Shown here in pieces: positions 9,939-22,398 of a DNA stretch of 64,000 bases. The stretch comes from Rotaria macrura (lineage: Eukaryota > Rotifera > Eurotatoria > Philodinida > Philodinidae), in contig OENT01000010.1 of NCBI GenBank assembly GCA_900239685.1, positions 248,001 through 312,000 of the forward strand, given 5' to 3'. The notes under the pieces were generated by a model. That model saw only the letters and a list, made by a program, of their open reading frames with translations, had not been told where the DNA came from and did not search any database. The first letter of the stretch is position 1, and each line of letters opens with the position of its first letter. A program made the position numbers and the translations under genes.

Positions 9939-12455
9939 TCATTTGGTTTGTAATAATTTGTTTATTTTCATGTATTCAAATATTGCTCGTGCAAAATGTT
10001 GTGCATGTATACGTTTATTTTTCCCTGTACGAACATAATCAGGTAGTTCAACTTGAATAGTATTGATTTTTGAACAATAATTTCGTACGATATAACCACC
10101 AGAAAAAAATTTTCGCTCTCCTGGTTTAGGATTCATTAATGATGGATAAGCAGTGCCTAATCCATGCTGTTCTAGTATTGATCCCAATGATGTTGAACCA
10201 CGTATACGCTCATTTCGATTAGATCCACATAATGATTCAATAGATGTTACACATGATGAATCAGATATATCATCCTGATTTAATTGATCCCTCGACAGCA
10301 AATATCCAATCATTGAATAACTCAAATAAAACAACGAAACAATTTTTTTATTCAATTTATCTTTGATGGAAGATAATTCAATATTTTTTGGTGTCTATTT
10401 CTATTAATATGCACTCTATATATTTAGAAGTAAACTATGCAAAGCCACGAAGTATGGGAAACACGACCGGCATCTCAAGACGTAGCTATTCACTGTGAAC
10501 AAAAACTTACGTGTAAAGGAGAAACGATGTATTAGCAAAAGACATCACATAGGGGTGCAACAAATCTTAAATGGATTTGGGATTTGTCACCAAATCCCAG
10601 AGATTTGGACTTGGATTTGGTTTTGGTTTCTGGATTTGGGTTATGGTTATAACTGAGTTCCTAGCTGTGGATTTCTTCTAAATTTTGATCACAGGATTGT
10701 TTATATTACTTTTTTCAGTTTAGATTTGGGATTCGGGATTGGTGATACGTTTGGGATTTGGACTTGGACTTGGATTTGGATTTGGGTCTTAGATTTGTAT
10801 TTGGACTTGGGATTTGTTTTCTATCTAACATCAATCAAATTTTGTAGCCGTGCCTCATTCAAACGAAATCTCACTCCCAAATCCAAATCCCAAACCCAAA
10901 GCCTACCCAAATCCTAATCATAATGATACAGACCAAATCCCAAATCCAAATCTAAGACACAAATCCAAATCCAAACCCAAATCTATACCAAATCCAGACA
11001 ATTTTATATCAACCTCTAAGAATTGATACTCTTCTCTTCCTTCTGAGACTTTCTATTGCAAATTTTCATCAGATTTGGATAATTTAAGACCAAACCCAAA
11101 TCCAAATCCAAATCTCAGTAGAGAACAAATCCAAATCTATTTGCACCAAATTCCAAGGCCTTGGATTTGTTGCACCCCTAACATCACATTTTCACAATAG
11201 GATATACAATGTGCGTAGATCAAATCTGTTCTCTGCGGATAGTTTTTTTATATAACAGTATCAAAATACATTGATTTATAGGTTGTCTATACCTAGGACT
11301 CGCACCACGAACTGATAGACATAGTGTGAAATAAACTATCACATGAACTAGTTTATCGATAAAAAATCGGGGAAAGGTTGATTTTCGAATCATTGTATTC
11401 TTTTTCTTCATAAGCGCTAATTTGCAGAAAAGTCTAATATTTTCCCTTCTATTTATTGTTTGCTTGCCGAAATTTTCATTTAATATCATCACTCATGATT
11501 TCTGAATATAGAATTCATTAGTAAGATCATTTCTTGATATATTGAGATACAGATCAATCGAAGAAATGTCATTACCGTGACTAAACAAAATACCTTGATT
11601 TCTAACGGATATGAGTGATGCGTTTTTATACATGTTAGATAATGTACCCAGTGTGTCCATGCATGCTATGATTGCTCACAACGATAAGATTACGATCGAA
11701 TTCTGAACACTTCTGATAATACAGTGAAAAGACGTCACATGCTATCGTTATGCATCTTTTCTCCTTTGAACTCATCTTGTCATTCAAAATGAATACATCA
11801 CGAGAAACGTGAGCATTTACGTGCTATCTTCTATTATGTTGAATAGGTATCAACAGCAATGGAGTACAGTAAAAGAAGAAACAAACCAAGCTCTATGAGC
11901 TTTTTGACTTTCCCCGTATTGATATTGTATTCTTTTTTGATATCGATCTATTTGAGCTTACTTGCCTTGAGCATGCCCATGAATATCAAGAAGAAGCCCA
12001 TTACCAAATAAATGATTAACGCGATTGACAGCATTACTTAAATTCATATGATAATTATCGTAAGCAAGTGTAGCTTCAGGATGATTTAATGTACCTTCTA
12101 CGATTTCTCGATTGAAATCCACTTTTTTACGATGCCATTGACCAATAATGATGAAAGGTTTTAAATTAGCTATTTTCATTAATTCATTTGCGACATTTTC
12201 CGTAAATTGATCCGTTTTAGTATCTTTTATAACATTTGTTTTACAACGCCGTTCATTATCAACGCTATCATTTAGATCCGACGAGCGATAATAAACACCA
12301 TTCGTACGATCAGGTATATTATCAGGCATTAAACTTCCACCATGTGGTGCTGAAAGTATAATATTCACATTTCCATCCAAATGATATTTACAACATGATT
12401 GATAACCATCGTGATATTCGAATAATGCATCTTTTGCTGCCATGAATAAGTGATA
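9939..12455 (-). CDS. N-formylglutamate amidohydrolase-like protein
   Basis: Two exons are clear: 11962-12455 (first ATG at 12443) and 9939-10320. They join in phase 2 across a 1.64-kb intron, giving at least 287 aa. Family motifs run in order: SAPHGG, FIIIGQWHRKKVDFNRE, LLLDIHGHAQG, MIGYLLSRDQL, IRGSTSLG, a proline-rich NPKPGERKFFSGGY segment and an INTIQVELP-like C-terminal strand. Bacterial members hydrolyse N-formylglutamate in histidine breakdown with metal bound by the His/Glu/Asp motifs. The animal and fungal relatives are uncharacterised, so the substrate is unknown. The first exon begins after a good acceptor at 12456, so a further 5' exon, possibly with a signal peptide, may lie in 12457-12780. 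The large intron contains a hAT-type MITE. Confidence 0.8.
10550..11180. mobile_element. hAT-type MITE with 17-bp TIRs and 8-bp TSD
   Basis: A 631-bp element bounded by perfect 17-bp terminal inverted repeats (TAGGGGTGCAACAAATC) and flanked by the 8-bp direct duplication ACATCACA at 10542-10549 and 11181-11188. TIRs starting TAGGG and an 8-bp duplication are hallmarks of the hAT superfamily. The inside is packed with GGATTTGG/CCAAATCC-like subterminal units, facing one way in the left part and the other way in the right part. There is no transposase frame, so it is non-autonomous. It sits in the large intron of the amidohydrolase-like gene. Confidence 0.9.
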
Positions 12456-12784
12456 CTGTAACAAAATCAGATAAATATGAAAGACAAGAGGAATACATTA
12501 AGTAATTGAATTGTTCATTATATTTATAAACTTTTATCAAAAAATGAATCAATTATACTTATTACACATATCTCAAAAGATTGATAAAATAAAAGCATGA
12601 TATTGAAATCGTGTTTAATAACATTAATACAGAAAATGCATGTTTGTACTTTTTTTGTCTACATGTGTAGAAGAAATGAAGAGAAAATTAATGTACGAGA
12701 ATATTAGACATGGAATAGAAATGAAAAGAAAAAGAACAACAGAAATTATAACAGATCTGTACTGAGTTTGCTTATGAACGATTA

Positions 12785-15700
12785 CTATGGGATTACTTCT
12801 TCAAGTTCTGTCCGTATTAGTGTTCGAACATCGATGTGTTTAATTCTTCGAGCATTTTTAGCTAAATCAGTTGTTGCTTCCACCATATCTTTCAAAGCAT
12901 ACGATAATGTATGAAATGCTAGGATATCACCGATTGATTGTATGGACACTAATTCAGTACGAATAAAACGATTGTTAGCATAGAGAAATTCGATTAATGA
13001 TGTAAGCATTGAATCAACAGCGTGACGTAACGATGGTAACGGATGACTAGATTTTTCTTGATTCTTGGAACGATAACAAGAACGACATGGGAAGTGTTTT
13101 TTAGATTTTGGCTTCGATTCGTATTGCGTAATAGAATAAATTGATGATCGATTGTTTGGCACACCTATTCGACCATTTTCTTTATGTTGTTGTTGTTGTT
13201 GTTGTTGCTGATCGAATGAATCGTTGTGACGGAAGCTTTGTAATTGAAATGAACCAACGTCAACTGTTGCTTGTCTTTCAATTAGTTGTTTTGTTAATAG
13301 TAGAACCTTATGGATATCTTTTTCAAGTTTAGATATATGCTCAAGAACTGGTTGATACAATTTTGTATTTGTCATTCGAAGCGATGTAGAAGAATTATTT
13401 GGTATTAAAGATCGTTTCTCTACTGCTACATGTGCACGTGAAGAATGTTTCATGAATATTGTCAACGGTACATCAAGATCATTTTGTAATTGTTTTTGTT
13501 TCCGTAGTTCTGTCATCGTCCATGCAACGTGATGTTTCGTTTCCGGATTATAATTACTAGTAGATATAAAACTTGCTCTACGAACTTGCCACCTGAAATT
13601 TATTATGCAAACAGAAAAATATATTCGGTTAATATACAACTTATTTCAAAGAAATTTGAATAAAAGAATATATGATGGCATATTATACTAGTGAATCGTA
13701 CACATGAAGCAGAGGTTTAGATGATGATGAATAAAACGTTGGAAAACGAAGAACAGGAAATGCCATTGTCAAAGATCGTTTAGAAATTGAGTGAACTTTT
13801 GTATCAAATAATCGAGAGAAGAGTTCGAATCGAGGAAAGCCTTGGAATCGTACCTATCTACCATCAATACGTCAGATCGTATCACAACATCTATTAAAAT
13901 AGTTCATGTCTTCAAACATGGTCTTAGGAAAGCATTAGTTCTCTGCTGTAAACCATGTTGTAATTGAGGCACCAAAATGATCTGTCAGATGTTTCAAAGA
14001 ATATTTTTAACAATCTGTCAGTTTCTGGTATTAATTAAAATTTTTACATGAAATTAACATTGATACAAAAAGTAGCGATTGTAGATTCATCCGTTATATC
14101 ATCATGATAGTAGATCGCATAGAATTTCTTGTTTAAAATATATTCCAATAATCGACATTATTTGGATGTGTTGAAGAAGCTGAGTTCTACGCTATGTCAT
14201 TTCTATTTGCAAATCATGAGCGTGGACAGTCTGCTGCAAGATAGAATAAATAATTTTGTTTTCATTCGATAGAAAGTAAAATTTCATTTTGTGAAATAGC
14301 AGTACAAGTGTGCGTGGATGAATAAAATTTAGTTATTCATTTTTTTTGCTATTGTTAAGAAAAAATGAGCTATAACACAGATGCTACTTCGGTTAAGATA
14401 AAAATACCTAGAATTTCTTGACAGATAATAAGTTTCTGTATTATATGTTCATTATTATACACCAGGCACGAGATTCACTAAAGAGTTTTTCGCTCTTCTA
14501 AACATCAACGGATAGTCATAATATTTTTCAAAAAACTATCAAGACTGGATAGACATTCTTAATTATGTTGTTTAACCGTTTCATATGATGACTCGTCTAT
14601 TTGGTTAGAAATATTTGAAACAAAAAATCAGTTTGAACGATCACTCAACTATCAGTTACCAATCTATAATTGTGATAGGAACAAAAAGATTGTAGTCGTA
14701 ATATCCGTTCTACCTTCATCGAGAAAAATCTTATCTCTTTATTGTTTCAAAAAAATCAAAGGTATTTCTCATTTGTTTAAGACTATTTTTTAATCTTCTT
14801 AGTAATTCAGTGACTGGTTTGAGTAACCGAGAGAGAAAACACAACCTTTCATTTGAAAACAAAAGTCATTAAAGAATTAAAAAATAAACTCACTTTGCTT
14901 CCAATGCAAAATGTAATTTTGTTTCTGCTTTAAGTATTGTTGTGCATCTCCTAATAAATCGAATATTGCGAATAATACGTCGCAATGTTTTCGATATATC
15001 ATAATAACGGTCTTTAACCTCTACAAATGGACGTTTCCAAAAGTTGGGCTCATTCAATGCTTCTTCTAGTAAAGCAGGAAAACCGTCCACAATCCGTTCC
15101 GTTTCTGCAAGTGTATGCATTAGATTAAATACAGGTTTACTGGATGATATTGCTTGTTGATCGGTTGAAGCTGAATTTGTTGTTGCTGTTGTTTGTCCAA
15201 TAAATGAACAAAAATCAGCACACACTTCTTCTAGTGCAGTCGACACATTATTTATCATAGTTAATACCTGAAGAAAAATAAAAAGAACATTTACGTAATG
15301 AATATTTGAAGGAAGAAATCGTGTTCTTTACTTTTTTTTTAGTCAATCTTCGAGCTGAAATAGGTAACAATAAATTGGAAATAAACACATGAATAAATAT
15401 TCCCAAAAATGTTAAACTTGTTCGTGCGAGAACGGCTTTTCTGGAACTTTGAAATCCTTCTTGATTCGAAAGGAATGTTATGATGGAAGCTGACTGTCCA
15501 CAAACAACAGCAAAATATTCTTTTTGCGCATCAGTTTTAATATAACCCATAAATGCAACAAATAGAGATATGAAAATTCCAATAGCAAGTTGATTCTGTG
15601 CAATAAGTACAATAATGTACGCATAAGTTGAACCAAGTAAGACAGCTACTAATCGATGAAATGATAAACGAAGTGTACCACCTTCGGACGTATCTGAAAC

Positions 15701-18700
15701 AAGTGCAGTTGTCATTGGTGCCCAATAAACCCAATCTGATGCTTCTAGACGTTCATGAAATGTTAATGCAATTATGGCTGAAACAAGTACACTTAGACTT
15801 GTTTTGAGAGCTCGCACAAATTTTCCGAATGATGGTCGTAAACCTATATAGGTAGCTATATTCGAAAAGATTTTTTTCCCATTCCATGATTTTGTTGTAG
15901 TAGAAGAAGTTACTATTTGTTCAAGATCTATATCAAAACGAACGCCAGGTGTTTCACTGATTTCACCAGCTGTTATGATGACATGAACAATGCGTAAGAC
16001 AAGTAGAAGGAATGTATTTAAACGTATGGAATCAATGTTTGATGTGGTTAAGCTATTTGAATTTTCACGTACTTGTGCATATGTTTCAAAAAAATGTTCT
16101 AATGCTTCTTCCACTTTAACTCGACATGATTTTATATGTTCAGTATCTGTATTAGCAGTTGAGATCGTTGTGTATGGTAATGTAGCATCCACAAAATTGA
16201 ATGTTGAATCAATAAGAATGCATATTGCCTGCGATGAGAAACAAAAACGATATTTCTTTCACTTTACCAATTTCAGCAAAAGAAACGGAACCATAAGAAT
16301 GGTTTACACAAATACGAAGCTGTGAAAGATGATCACGAGCAATTCGATATCAGGAAAAAAAGACAAATAAACGTTTTTCCTTTTGTGTATGAAATTTCGA
16401 TTTTCCGAAAAATATCTGCTATCGCAATTGCAATGAACTTTGTTTCCATCACTATTCAAGGATACGAAGTCAGAATCGGCAAATGGGAAAACTCATAAAT
16501 TGTTTGTCAGTGACAATAAAAATTTTATTCTTCAATTAAAGACATTAGCGACTAGGAAAAGTAGATGAACTGACAGATCATCGTAACTAATAAGCCCGTG
16601 TAGTCTCTTAATGTGTCAAATATTCTGAAGAGAAATATTTTAGCGTTGATAAATGTTTTTTAGGTGATGTAAACAACAGTTGATTTGACCGACTACCCTA
16701 ATTCTCGGCAAGCAGTTGTTTTGTTTCGGTTTCAGCAACAGATTAATTTTTTCCTTGAAAGTCTTTGAGTCGATCGAGTATCTTACTCAGTCGACGCACC
16801 TGTTCTATCATATAATGAAGTGTCTGTTAGCTCTCGTTTTGGGGATTATGTAGCAATGGTAGAACTAATATTTAGTCTGCCAAAAATAGAGAACTGAACA
16901 TGTTTTAATAATCGACTTTGTCGTCGTGTCATACATAGAAATATATTGAGTATCGAGAAATTGATACGATATAACATCAACAACTGCGCAATAACGAAAG
17001 ACAAAAAGATAATCACGAGATGAATCATAGTTGAGAGATTACGTAACAAATCGAATTAGAGATTCAAAGAATAGATAACACAAGATAAACGTTTAGCGTC
17101 AGTAAGCACCATCTACTGACGCTAACAGTGTCTTAGAATACACATTTAATTTGGTACATCTAGTGCGGCAAAAACCGACACTTCTTGTGCTATTTATAAT
17201 AATAGTACATCGAAATGATACCATGGAAAATATAGCTTTTAGTACGATCACTTCTTAGTGATAAGTGTTAACCTGATATTTATATTAGAATGATACGATC
17301 GACTAAATATCGTCTATCGATTTTTGTTTATAAAATTTTTGCTTGCATTGATACTATATGAAAAGAAGGTGGCAAATCGAACAGTGATAAAGACGATTGC
17401 CGCGAGAAAATAATTTTCTTCGCACAAACTCCCTCTAACTATTACGATATGTGTTTCAAAACGTTTTCTAGTAACATTGATTCTTTACTACTTCTCTTGC
17501 ACGATGTACAGATAATTGATTGATCTGAATCATTATCGTCATTTATGCAGAAAACCTAGTCGTAGATATGATAGTCAGCTATTTTATTTATGACTTTTGT
17601 AATTGCTCAGTCTATAGCTCATGTCGTTTAAGTATGTTTTTTCAGCGATTGATACATTGTATTCGTAGATAGAAATAAATATTTATTGATATGATTTCAT
17701 GTAGAGTGTGTTTTTTGATAAGTGTATATTGTGAGTCATTATTTGGATTGAAAATGAAGTTCAGAAATTTTACATCTAGGAATCTCATCATTCATTGTAG
17801 TACTCTCAACATAGTTCGATATGATGTATCGAATACAGTCACGTTGTACTAAAGTTTAAAAGAATACTGGCTCCTAGACTAAACATACTATCAATAGTAT
17901 GATTTGAATATAACCAATACAATGTTTCTCATTGTAGAATCTAGTTCTGATTCTATAAATGCTAAATGAAACAATTAATTTCATTATAACACAGGTTCAG
18001 TTTTCCACATTATTTTTCATACTGCGATCTTCTGTATTTTGACAATATCAAAACTTCCTTCCGACTATTGAAATAGTGTTTCTCATAAAAATAATCTTTT
18101 TAATCATCCTGAAGGATATCCGGACTGGATTTTTTGATGAAAAAGACAGGTGCATGAGAAACAATTTTTTTTCATGTCTATTTGGTTGCCTTTCAACATT
18201 TATTTTACATTGTTACTTCGAATTCTGTCAAATTGTACTTTTTCTTATCGAAATCTAAAGAAATATCAGTGAAGAATTCAATCTAAGAACGGAGTACGAG
18301 CCATATTCTTATATTTTTTTCAAACAGCAAGCATTCTTTTAAACTTTAGTACAACGTGACTGTATTCGATACATCATATCGAACTATGTTGAGAGTACTA
18401 CAATGAATGATGAGATTCCTAGATGTAAAATTTCTGAACTTCATTTTCAATCCAAATAATGACTCACAATATACACTTATCAAAAAACACACTCTACATG
18501 AAATCATATCAATAAATATTTATTTCTATCTACGAATACAATGTATCAATCGCTGAAAAAACATACTTAAACGACATGAGCTATAGACTGAGCAATTACA
18601 AAAGTCATAAATAAAATAGCTGACTATCATATCTACGACTAGGTTTTCTGCATAAATGACGATAATGATTCAGATCAATCAATTATCTGTACATCGTGCA

Positions 18701-20325
18701 AGAGAAGTAGTAAAGAATCAATGTTACTAGAAAACGTTTTGAAACACATATCGGGATAATTAAAGAAAGAGTGTGTTTGCATTGAACGAATGTAATTGTA
18801 GAAGACTTAGATAATTGATGTAATCATCAAGGCATATACAATCTATTTCTAAACGCAAGAAACTTGTTTTAACGAGGCAAACAATATGTCCATTAAGAAT
18901 TTATTTGAACACAGTGAATATAACACTGGAAGTAATACATAATGATGAGTTAAAAGTTATTCAATAGAAAGTATTCTACGATTACTTGTAACCGATAGAG
19001 TAGTGAAGATACGATTGGTACGCTATGTCGTATTTGGAAAAGTCCCTACTTGCTCTCTAGTTTTTATCTACATCCCTTGACGATCTACAGAGACATGCGC
19101 AGATATGATTTATCAATTTATTCGTGCAGCGGAAATTCTCGATCAACTAACAGTCGACAAAAAGAAAATCTTACGTTGATTAATTGCCGCTGACCAACAA
19201 ATGCATGGTGATGATGATCTAATGACAACATGCCACTGATTGTTCTTTGCAATGATACTAAGCTTGTTGCCCATACTTCTAAACGTGATTGAAGTGTTAC
19301 TGATTGTTGTCGAAAACATTTTTTGAAGAATGGTATATGATAAAGGATGCTTTTTATAAAATTTAATATCTTTAATAATATAAAATATGGTTCAAATGAA
19401 ATTTCTGATAGAGCACGTTCCATCTGTTTTAATTCTTCATTAACAAATGAATGTAAATCTTCTATGTCACTTTTAAGTAAATGATCATCTTTAAGGTTTT
19501 CGAATGATGTTGAAAGATTATAAGGTTCATCTTCACGATAAGAATTCTTAGGCATTTCAATTTTTTCTTCATCGGTCTCAATAGTATTAACTTTTGTTGT
19601 ATTTATTTTACAATCATATTCATCACTTAAACATATATTATGATATTCAGATATAAGTAGAACGATGGCTGTTATTTCACGTCGTATTTGCCGAGCGACA
19701 AAATTCATACGTATTCTTAATTCACGATATGCTGTTGGCAACATAGGCAATGGAATACATAATGCCATAATCGCCAGTGCACCACCTATGGATAATGATG
19801 CCCATGCATGAAGAACATAAGACGTATTGATATAAGATTTGTTGAACCATTGTAGGAGTATAATGCATGTTGGTAAAATTGAAAAACGGCGAACAATTGC
19901 TGGTAGATCTGTATAAACGATAAGTAGAACGAAAAAATTGGTAGCACCAACAGCAAAATAAATTTCTTTTGGGAGAAAATTAACAACAAGAAGACAATAG
20001 ATTGCAGCAATTGTACCACCAAGAAACAGCCGGCTGCTTGCTTGAATTGTGGCACCAAGTGTATTTTGTATGGTAACGATGAAACCGAGACCTAGAAGAA
20101 TTTGACCTTGCATCAATTTGGATGTGACAGGTGAAAGAGTAGATGCAGCACAACACTAAAGTTCAACATATTTGTATATTAAAAAAACGACTCTCAAGAT
20201 TCACTCACAGCAATGCCAATCAGATTTCGTAGAGCAAATATGATTCTAGCTGAAAAAGTTGGTAGCAATGGATGCCAACATTTGAAAATCGGAAAATATT
20301 GGCCCGATTGCTGAAAAGATGTCAT
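12785..20325 (-). CDS. Large FUSC-like (aromatic-acid exporter type) membrane protein, 1058 aa
   Basis: Five exons, 20209-20325, 19175-20155, 15332-16228, 14894-15267 and 12785-13592, join in frame (phases 0,0,0,2) to 1058 aa. The architecture is duplicated. An N-terminal block of about six TMs (residues ~25-170, including GGTIAAIYCLLVVNFLP) is followed by a charged helical region. A second block (~410-665, including DTSEGGTLRLSFHRLVAVLLG and a terminal TM near LGIFIHVFISNLLLP) is followed by a long soluble C-terminal domain with a Q8 tract. This two-core plan is that of FUSC/AaeB/YccS-type proteins and fungal brefeldin-sensitivity-like transporters, thought to export aromatic acids or other toxic anions. 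Such proteins are unusual in animals. Substrate and membrane are unknown. The start is the first ATG after the divergent promoter shared with the transgelin gene. Confidence 0.75.
13186..13212. repeat. CAA/CAG microsatellite coding polyglutamine
   Basis: A run of TTG/CTG triplets on plus, encoding eight glutamines on minus in the last exon of the FUSC-like gene. The stretch is likely length-polymorphic. Confidence 0.85.
13593..14893 (-). other. Intron 4 of the FUSC-like gene
   Basis: A 1.3-kb intron with a good GTGAGT donor and TTTCAG acceptor. I see no coding exon, repeat or RNA gene inside. Confidence 0.7.
17445..17865 (+). repeat. Left arm of a 421-bp perfect inverted repeat
   Basis: Read base by base, these 421 bp are the exact reverse complement of 18333-18753, with no mismatch or gap that I could find. 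Both arms lie in intron 2 of the FUSC-like gene (16229-19174), so the primary transcript would contain a 421-bp perfect stem. No long ORF, TIR signature or target-site duplication is visible at the outer boundaries (left flank AACTATTA, right flank GGATAATT). Confidence 0.95.
17866..18332. other. 467-bp spacer between the arms of the perfect inverted repeat
   Basis: The loop is single-copy AT-rich sequence with a small internal hairpin (CATACTATCAATAGTATG near 17886). It has one 60-codon plus-strand ORF at 18076-18258 that shows no family features and is probably not coding. Confidence 0.8.
18333..18753 (-). repeat. Right arm of the 421-bp perfect inverted repeat
   Basis: Exact reverse complement of 17445-17865. 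Beyond 18753 the similarity stops abruptly. Confidence 0.95.
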
Positions 20326-20995
20326 GGTAACAAATAATAATGATGACTATATCATCTAAAAATATGCTCTATGATATGTGCATATATAAATAATGATAGA
20401 GCCATCGGTCTTTTACGATACTGCCATGAATGCAAATAGAAAGAAAATTCTGTCTTTCTTCCTTTCGTTCCTGTTCCCTTGTTTGATATATAATTATAAG
20501 TCAAAATATGACTCATGTTCTATTCCTGTTGTTCTCTACTAAATAAGCATTATGACGTTTTCAATGCTATTCTGTTTTTTGCTTTTCGTTGTTTTTTTAA
20601 ACATCGACAAAACAAGAAGATATTGATCATACATTTATAGAAATGTTAGACGATCCAATGCAAAAAAAAACCTTAAAACTTGAGAAGGTAAGGAATTGAA
20701 GAAAGCATCGAAGGTCGTGTGTCAGTCACTATCAAGCTGATAGTACTCGCATACGAAAGGAAAAATACAACTCTTTACATATTGACTGACAATGTTTCGG
20801 TGTATGTGTGTGTTTTATTTTCGTTTTTATTATTATTACGATAAAGTATTACTTTCTCTTATCCGAGACTTCTATGGCAATTTTGTTTCTTTTTTTCTTT
20901 GTATTTCAGCTGTTCTGTTTCATTCTTAAATACCTATTTTCAAAACATTGAATTTCACACGAATAAAAAACAAACAAGCACCTAAAACAAGATTA
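20326..20995. promoter_or_regulatory. Divergent intergenic promoter region, FUSC-like gene and transgelin
   Basis: 670 bp between the start codon of the FUSC-like gene (minus) and the first coding exon of the transgelin gene (plus). It has pyrimidine-rich tracts but no motif I can name. It must contain the 5' ends of at least one gene in each direction. Confidence 0.35.
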
Positions 20996-22398
20996 ATGGC
21001 CGACCGACCATCGAAACATGGTTTAGCAAAGGAAGCATTTGAGAAAGTACGTACAGAATAACATATACAATATTTCAATGAGTATAAAGTACTAAATTAT
21101 TGTAATCCAAAAGTAATACCTTACAATAAAATCTGCAGAATGATTATGTTTGTGAATTTTATATTCTGCATCATAGTTTCTTTGACTATAAATAAAGAAG
21201 AAAATAGTCGATATCTACATAAATAAATTATTACTCGGTTAGTTTTCTACTTTCTTTACGCCTCTCGTTGAATAATTTCTCGAAGTATTCTTTTACAAAG
21301 GATATTTTCCATTTCTTCTTCTCTATCCATCACATGCGCATAGTAACATGTGCATTTCACCCACATACAAGACGTGCTCTCTGTTTTCCTCTCTTTCTCT
21401 TCCATTGTCTTTCTCTAGTATCCATGTTTGTGAATAAAATCGATGTGCGAAAGTGAAAATTAAATAGAAAAAAAAAGACAAGTGCCAGAAAATATATTCA
21501 TCTAATATTGAACAAATTTACAATCAAACGGCTTCGAAAGAAAAAACTCATAAAAAACTATGAACACAGTAATGCGTGCTCCGAAATCGGGTTTTGCTCA
21601 TGTTGCATGGGAAAAGGTTAACAAAAAGGAAAACAATCGATGATGTATTTCCACTGAATGGAATTGATTGTCTATTTGTTTTTTTCTTTTTCCTCTTCAG
21701 GTTCAATCAAAATATGATGTTGCACAAGCACATGAAGCTTTAGAATGGATTAAAAATATGATTTGCGAGGAATTCGACACTAGTGGTGATATGGATAATG
21801 TTTATAATCAATTGAGAGATGGTCGTAAACTTTGTCAGTAAGTATTTTACGTTTTTGTATCGTATTTGCATTCTCCTTCTATTTTTCTTCATTTGTTTTC
21901 ATGTTAGATTAATGAATGCCATTGCACCGAATTCTATTCCAAAAATAAATACTGGTAAGTATTCGTCAATGGCAAGTTCGATATGGACTGAATAGTACGA
22001 GAGTTATTTTAGGTACGCACAGCTTTAAACTTATGGAAAACATAGCTAATTTTACTCGAGCAGCTAAAAACTTTGGATTATCTGATGCTGAAACATTTCA
22101 AACAGTTGATCTTTACGAAAGAATGAATCTTCATCAAGTGACCGTTTGTCTTTTTGCACTTGGTCGAAAAGTATATTATTATTTCTTGAGTTGAAATTGA
22201 TCATTTTCTAAAAGTTGTTTTCATTAGGCTCAAAAGCAAGGTATACATGGTCTAGGTCCAAAAGAAAGTGACAAAAATGAACGAAATTTCTCACCCGAAA
22301 CTTTGCAACAAGGTAATATGATCGTTAGTACTCAATATGGTTATAACAAAGGCGCAACACAATCGGGTATCATATTTGGCAATACACGACATATGTAA
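20996..22398 (+). CDS. TAGLN: Transgelin/Mp20-type calponin-family protein with alternative first exons
   Basis: Common exons 21701-21837, 21908-21954, 22013-22170 and 22228-22398 encode 170 aa: a single calponin-homology actin-binding domain (AQAHEALEWIKNMI, LRDGRKLCQLMNAI, FTRAAKNFGL) and one calponin repeat near the C-terminus (STQYGYNKGATQSG). Two different coding first exons, 20996-21046 (17 aa, begins MADRPSKHGL) and 21560-21616 (19 aa, begins MNTVMRAPKSGF), both end in EK at phase 0 with a GT donor. Either can splice to the acceptor at 21700, giving 187- or 189-aa isoforms. Proteins of this family bundle or stabilise actin, often in muscle. Two promoters, perhaps tissue-specific, are implied. 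Splicing of one first exon into the other would not work, because the second has no acceptor before its ATG. Confidence 0.93.

Noticed and set aside
10321..10355. Upstream extension of the second amidohydrolase exon (KLNKKIVSLFYL...)
   Set aside because: This stretch is the polypyrimidine tract before the TTTGAG acceptor; translating it breaks the family alignment.
11955..11970. GC-AG intron donor (AG|GCAAGT) in the amidohydrolase gene
   Set aside because: A normal GTAAGC donor six bases further on joins in frame to the acceptor at 10321 and restores the expected HGHAQGN...MIGYLLS family sequence.
18076..18258. 60-codon ORF in the spacer of the perfect inverted repeat
   Set aside because: No family features and hydrophobic AT-driven composition; the structure is better explained by the arms than by a coded protein.
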